A stretch of DNA of 64,000 nucleotides from Promicromonospora sp049532985 (lineage in GTDB: Bacteria > Actinomycetota > Actinomycetes > Actinomycetales > Cellulomonadaceae). Positions 63,963 through 64,000 of this stretch are shown one piece after another. Below the pieces are notes generated by a model, which was not told the origin of the DNA, ran no database searches, and saw nothing but the letters and a program-made list of their open reading frames with translations. The position numbers were made by a program, and so were the translations under genes. The stretch's first letter is position 1. Each line of letters opens with the position of its first letter. The DNA is taken from the NCBI RefSeq assembly GCF_049532985.1, contig NZ_CP186693.1:1736001-1800000 (forward strand), given 5' to 3'.

Positions 63963-64000
63963 ATGCGTCTGGGCGTGCTCGACATCGGTTCCAACACGGG
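63963..64000 (+). CDS. Ppx/GppA phosphatase family, 5' end only
   Basis: Only 12 codons are present before the window ends. They read MRLGVLDIGSNT, the start of the ASKHA fold shared by exopolyphosphatase and guanosine-pentaphosphate phosphatase. The start lies 37 bp from the divergent SARP-type array. Confidence 0.75.
   Translation, partial: MRLGVLDIGSNT

Overview
The window is very GC-rich, gene-dense DNA from a free-living actinobacterium. Start codons are often GTG or TTG, neighbouring genes overlap by ATGA or GTGA, and several genes look leaderless. Secreted glycoside hydrolases (GH5, GH87, a BNR/Asp-box protein), many LacI regulators, kdpFABCDE and a dormancy-type regulon point to a polysaccharide-degrading member of the Micrococcales such as the Cellulomonas, Cellulosimicrobium or Isoptericola groups. 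That placement is inferred from gene content only. I saw no rRNA, tRNA, CRISPR, transposase or phage gene.

Region 1 (1-14.3 kb) looks like a DosR/DevR-type hypoxia or dormancy island. It holds two zinc alcohol dehydrogenases, pyruvate phosphate dikinase, an Acg-like nitroreductase, an SQR-like flavoprotein, two tandem universal stress proteins, a DUF1876 protein (Rv1738-like), a beta-phosphoglucomutase plus GH65 phosphorylase pair, and a PIG-L-like protein without its usual catalytic base. Five promoter regions carry boxes of the form GGGxCnnnnGxCCC. Four of these have two boxes set 22-23 bp apart. A 14-bp minisatellite lies at 7437-7632.

Region 2 (14.3-24 kb) is a potassium island: an extra tiny membrane ORF, kdpF, kdpA, kdpB, kdpC, kdpD and kdpE, then a convergent trkH. 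CGTCA direct repeats with an 11-bp period sit upstream of both kdp and trkH.

Region 3 (24-45 kb) is carbohydrate-centred. After a MarR/FAD-monooxygenase pair come a formylglycine-generating enzyme, a hexapeptide acyltransferase with an uncharacterised C-terminal half, a LacI-controlled ThuA/Gfo-Idh-MocA pair, and a second LacI-controlled operon (BNR protein, Cys-type sulfatase, sugar ABC importer). The enzyme at 25.7 kb would mature the sulfatase at 34.4 kb. A secreted GH87-like alpha-1,3-glucanase faces its own LacI gene, followed by an ArsR/SRPBCC pair, a second SRPBCC gene and a small hypothetical.

Region 4 (45-55.6 kb) is an operon for an oligopeptide-type ABC importer, a LacI regulator and an FAD oxidoreductase, followed by a secreted GH5 glycanase with a CBM32-like domain. 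It has a canonical promoter and two near-identical 16-bp palindromes. The context suggests oligosaccharide rather than peptide import.

Region 5 (55.6-64 kb) has a divergent SDR/MmyB-type regulator pair and then a block bounded by two matching promoters. Each promoter has three TGTCAGG-like heptamers at 11-bp period ending exactly 22 nt before an ATG. One drives a CPBP protease plus a DrrAB-like ABC exporter, the other an alpha/beta hydrolase followed by an AfsR/SARP regulator. This SARP-controlled locus is the strongest candidate for an undescribed system. The window ends in the first codons of a Ppx/GppA phosphatase gene.
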